Below, piece after piece: positions 59,600-64,000 of a stretch of 64,000 nucleotides of DNA. The first letter of the stretch is position 1. Every line of letters begins with the position of its first letter. The position numbers and the translations under genes are program-made. The notes beneath the pieces are model-generated. The model searched no databases, had not been told where the DNA came from, and saw nothing but the letters and a program-made list of their open reading frames with translations. Source of the stretch: Zingiber officinale (taxonomy: Eukaryota > Streptophyta > Magnoliopsida > Zingiberales > Zingiberaceae); assembly GCF_018446385.1 (NCBI RefSeq), contig NC_056002.1:38701671-38765670 (forward strand), written 5' to 3'.

Positions 59600-61750
59600 A
59601 AACAGGAGCACCTAATTTCTTAAATTGACCAAGTGTATCGTATTTTGATCATTACGAAATGATGTACTAATATATCTAATATTTTCATTTTATCCCTCCA
59701 TTATATTTGCATGCAATCTCACTCTCTCCACTTTTACAAATCTCTTTCTTCTTTTCTTCCATTAAATTTTATTCAATTAATTAATTTTTTTAAAACATCT
59801 GGACGACTGTTCATTAGGGAAGTCAAAAAAAAATAATAGAGAACATATTTACGCCCTTTATGATTTTATAAATTCATAAAATCTAAAATAATTGTAATCT
59901 AAAGCGACCTCATATTATAATTATTTTAGGTCCTATAAATATTTAAATTTATAAGGAGTCCAAATATACTATCTATTATTATTTTTAACTTTATTTTAAC
60001 TTTCTTAGGGTAGTCCAGAGGTTTTGAAAAAAAATAAAAAAAAATTCTTCTTTGTTTCTTTTTGTTGGGTCTGATATCTCTCCATATTAAGCCTAAAAAA
60101 AATTTTAAAAAAAATTTCAAAACCTTTGAACCATTACTAAGAATGCTAAATATAGTAATGAAGAGCATATTTAGATTCCTTACAATTTTAGAAATTCACA
60201 AGACTTGGAATGTTGTAATCTGAAGTCTCTAGAACGATTAGTAGGTTTCGGTCAAAACACACTGATCGAGCTAGAGATATCAGATTACAATCATTTCAGG
60301 TCCTATGAATTTCTAAAATTATAAGGAGTTCAAATATACTTTTATTATTATTTTTGATTTTCCTAGTGGACTAGAAGTTTTGGAAAAACTAAATCTCTGC
60401 TTTTTTTTTTTCCTTTTTTCATTTTGTGGCTAGCCTTGATATGAGGAGATATTAGACCCAATGTGAGTACTATAAGAGGCATGAGAAAAAAGATTTTTTT
60501 TTCCAAAACCTCTAAACCACCCCTAGTAAAGCCTAAAATAACAATGGAAAACATAAATAGACTTCTTGCAATTTTAAAAATCGACAAGACTTGAAATTAT
60601 TGTAATTTAAGGTCTCTAGGTTGATTAGTAGACTGATTGACCTACAGACTTAAATTGCAAGCATTTCAGGTTCTATGAATTTTAAAATTGTAAGGAATCC
60701 AAATATACTATTTATTGTTATTTTCGGCTTTCCTAAGGGTGGTCCGGAGGTTTGAAAAAAATAATTTTTTTTTCTTTCTGTTGGGCTTGATATGGGAGAT
60801 TTTAGGCCCAACATGGGTCTGATCTCCAATAACAAGGCTGAAAAAAATAAAAAAAAAAAGAAGATGAAAAATGAGAATTTATTTTTTTCAAAACCTTTGA
60901 ACCATCACTAGGAATGTCGAAAATAGTAATGTAGAGCATATTTAGACTCTTTACAGTTTTAGAAATTTACAGGATTTGAAATGGTTGCAATTTGAGGTCT
61001 CTAGGTCGATCAAGAGGTTTCAACCAAAATCCACTGCTCGACTTAGATATCTCATATTACAACTATTTCAGATCTTGTGGATTTCTAAAATTATAAGAAG
61101 TTCAAATATGGACTCCATTATTATTTTCGACTTTTCTAGTGATGACTTTTGAAAAAACTAAATATCTTTTTTTTTGTTGGACCCAATATGAGGAGATATC
61201 AGATCCAATATAAATCTAATCTCCCATAAGAGGCGTGAGAAAAAAATAAAAAGGAAAAAAAAAAGAATTTTTTTGTTCAAAACCACTAGATCACCATTAA
61301 GAAATTGAAAAAAGAGCATATTTGAATTTCTTACCATTTTAGAAATTCATAGGACCTTTAGGAAAGTCAAAAATTAAAAAAAAAAAAAGGAAAAAAAGAG
61401 AATTTATTTATTTATAAATCTTTAGACCATCACTAGGAAGGTCAAAAATAATAATGGAGAATATATTTGGACTCCTTACAATTTTAGAAATCTACAGAAC
61501 CTGAAATGGTTACAATATGATATTTCTAAGTCATTCAGTGATTTCGATCGAAATGTATTGATCGACCTAAAAATTTCAGATTGTAACTATTTCAGGTCAT
61601 GTAGATTTCTAAAATTTTAAGGAGTCTAAATATACTTTCCATTAGATATATTAATGCATTGTTTGGTAATTATCAAAATGTGATATATTTTTTTTGATCA
61701 ATTTAGAAAGTTAGGAGCTTCTTTTAGTAAATTGCCGAAATATAAAGGAG
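59600..61750. mobile_element. Fold-back-like element of tandem long palindromes
   Basis: About 2.1 kb upstream of the zinc-ribbon gene is bounded by inverted segments. 59603-59685 (GGAGCACCTAATTTCTTAAA ... AATATATCTAAT) matches the reverse complement of 61640-61720 (TAGATATATTAATGCATTGT ... GTTAGGAGCTTC). Inside are five palindromes with arms of up to about 68 bp. The clearest pairs 60166-60232 with 60271-60339 around a 38-bp loop; others centre near 59915, 60640, 61020 and 61560, and a half copy lies near 61350. The spacers between them are themselves palindromic around 'gatatgaggagatattaga'. No coding frame exists. A family name cannot be given. Confidence 0.75.
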
Positions 61751-62900
61751 TAAGAAAAATATTGACAATTAAAAATTTAATAAAAGTCATAACATTTTTC
61801 TTTAATAATTAAAAGAAGATTTTTTTATTATCATTTTTATTAAAAGGCGCTCTTTAAAAAAAATTAAAATAATATTTTAATTTTTTTATTTTAAAAATAC
61901 TCTTATTTAAAAAAAATTAAATTTATTTCAACTTAATTAAAATTTTTATATATAAAATTTTCTTATATTAAAATATTTGTTTATCATTTTAGTTAAAATT
62001 ATTTCAACATAATAATTATGTTGTTGAAGTTATGCTATAGGCCTATAGTAGACTAGTAGTTATTAATAATAGTCGTTATAATTATTTTAAAATATTTTTA
62101 TTAAATTTAAATAATTTTGATTAAATAAATTAAAAAAATTATTTAATATAATAATATTTTATATAAAAAAAATACTTTGTGAGAAAAAGATGATAAGGGG
62201 CGAAGTTGAGAAACGTAATTAAGAAAAATGAATGGAGTTGGGAGAAGGAGAAAAACAAGAGGACAATAAAAATAGCCAAATTGATTTTCACTACAGAATT
62301 ATAGAATTGATAAGAATCGATTTCTCATAAAATCGACGAAAATACTTTTATTTTAGTTTCTTAATTTATTCCTTTTTTAAGGTGTGGATGACAGATTTCA
62401 CTTTTGCCCAATTAATACTCACACAGTTTTTAAAATTTTTTTTTACAAATGATACATATATTTTTATCAAATAATAATTTATATTTTTTAATATATATTT
62501 GTTTAAAAGCAAAAATACTCTTGTTTTATTAGAATCGATGAAGGTTTTTTAAAAATTTATTATAAAAAAGACGTTACATGTCAATATATTTTTATTTTTA
62601 AAACTATTTTTATAGCAATTATAAATTTATAACTATTACAACGACATTTCAATTCTGATTATAGTAGTTATGAATCAATTATAATTCATAACAATATGTA
62701 CATTTCATTTTTAATCAATATTGATCATATTATATTATAACAATACTTCATCTCATCAATAATACTACAATAGTTACCGATCATAAATATTACAATATAA
62801 ATAATTTATTTATGATAAATATTAATTAATATTATATTATAACAACTATGAGATTATAACTACTATAATATAATTAGCTAGCAACTATAAAATCATACTT
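61751..62900. other. AT-rich intergenic sequence
   Basis: Strongly AT-rich, with recurring 'ataattataac' and 'attataacaa' phrases near 62600-62900. No gene or defined element is seen. Confidence 0.45.
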
Positions 62901-64000
62901 ATTAGGAACATAATCAATGGGACACGCAACTAAATGATGCTGAGCTCTTGTGCTGCCTGTTGCGAGCGCTTCCTGATTTACCTTGGTAGTCGGTGGGAAA
63001 CTTCCATGGGGCCAGACCGATCACCCCAGGCTCGACGTTACCCAACCTGATTAATTATTATTTTTTATTATGAACATAACCAAGTCGATTCCGAGACCAT
63101 GGGGCATCTCATAATTTTTTTGAGAGCATAAATAATGGGTTGTTGATTTTCTAACTGCATGAATTAAAATAAATTAAAACATGAATTAAAATGAATTAAA
63201 AACTTACAGCGATCTCCTGTAGATCTGTAATCGGCGATAGCTGAATGTAATTTTAGAACTTGCTGAACTTGTTGTCAGAAGAGCGATCATAAAGTCGAAA
63301 AGCTCTCCACAATTCCACGAACCAAATCCTACCGTCTCGGATGTTTTCCTTCCTCTCTCTTTCTCTACAACCTTTGTTGTCGCTCTCGTTGAATGATCCT
63401 TGGATGCACCCTTTATAAAGGGAAATAACCCCAAGGGCATAATGGACATTTTCTATTAAGAGTAGTGGGCAACGTGGTCATGTTCCCATGCTCTCATTTC
63501 CTACATCTCCTACTCATCCAAGGTAAGTCACTAAGACTAGTTCATTCAGGTTAGTCACTAAGACCAGTTAGTCACAAAAACTAAATAAGTCACATAGACT
63601 ATTTGAAAGTTTAGTCACATAGACCATATTAGAATATCCAATCCATACTTAGAGAAAATGGTTTATGCGACAGCAAACACACTGAGTGATAGTTGCTAAG
63701 AAAATTGTTACGCCTTACATAGTCGCTCTCTCAGCGATCAATGCTAACAAAGTTGTTACACTTTATTTAGCCGCTCAAATAAATTAGAGACACTCTACAT
63801 GACACACAGCCTTTTTCCTGGTGGCACATAGCTTTTATCTAGGATCCATCCAATCTCCAGTGGCACACAACCATTATCTTGGAGATATCCATGTCTTACT
63901 ATTTACCCAGATTAAATAATTTTCATTTATATCAATATGAACATCTCTAATCCATTATAATGATCATTATGTCAAGAGCATGTTCCATATCCAATATTCA
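62901..64000. other. GC-richer terminal stretch, probable TE fragment
   Basis: The base composition changes sharply at about 62920. An 81-codon minus frame at 63204-63449 has no recognised motif. Short repeats TTAGTCAC(T/A)-(A)AGAC occur several times between 63523 and 63630, and 'gttgttac(a/g)c' and 'tggcacaca' phrases recur at 63690-63880. This looks like the repeat-rich part of an LTR or UTR cut by the window edge, but I cannot assign it. Confidence 0.35.

Noticed and set aside
63204..63449. 81-codon minus frame as a possible small gene
   Set aside because: No recognisable motif, no splice context, and it lies in a repeat-rich stretch at the window edge.

Overview
The window is plant nuclear DNA. 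It has spliced genes with GT-AG introns, a plant U1-70K gene, a PERK-type receptor kinase, tRNA-derived SINEs, and Copia elements primed by initiator tRNA-Met. It is clearly an angiosperm. The very GC-rich coding exon of the gene at 58.6-59.4 kb hints at a commelinid monocot, but that placement is weak. There is no sign of bacterial, organellar or CRISPR sequence.

Only three host genes can be supported. (1) U1-70K, minus strand, 28455-35404, ten coding exons, 506 aa, the 70K protein of the spliceosomal U1 snRNP. (2) A PERK-like receptor kinase, plus strand, 36316-38707, eight coding exons, 573 aa, head-to-head with U1-70K across about 0.9 kb. (3) A small zinc-ribbon/EAR-motif protein resembling GLABRA2-interacting repressors, minus strand, 58648-59368, two exons, 208 aa.

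Most of the rest is transposable-element (TE) sequence, much of it nested, and the insertions can be ordered from target-site duplications (TSDs). 13.2-26.8 kb: a TRIM-like mini LTR element was split by a hAT transposon, which was then hit by a Harbinger/Tourist MITE and by an 8.9 kb gag-only Copia element. 39.9-43.2 kb: a LINE relic on the minus strand is interrupted by a solo LTR with a perfect 5-bp TSD. 43.6-57.8 kb: a LARD-like element (PBS and PPT on the minus strand, no coding) carries in one LTR a 7.2 kb gag-only Copia element. 59.6-61.75 kb: a fold-back-like element made of tandem long palindromes lies just upstream of the zinc-ribbon gene. Two SINEs with long TSDs sit at 27.2 kb and in U1-70K intron 3. 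The first 1.5 kb holds a Gypsy-type gag relic. 1.6-13.2 kb is AT-rich and includes a 590-bp sequence repeated three times in tandem and a duplicated non-coding sequence, one copy of which holds a hAT-like MITE.

The most unusual signal is in the LTRs. The Copia LTR at 49362-50852 (and its partner at 55131-56607) is a chain of about 18 short hairpins. Their arm sequences differ from hairpin to hairpin, yet each arm still matches its own partner, so the changes are compensatory. A related module appears inside the TRIM, and a second covarying family occurs in the other Copia LTR. Three LTR families here also each carry a private 10-bp palindrome (GGATCGATCC, GAGGCGCCTC, CAGTCGACTG). All statements come from reading the sequence; no searches or alignments were run.
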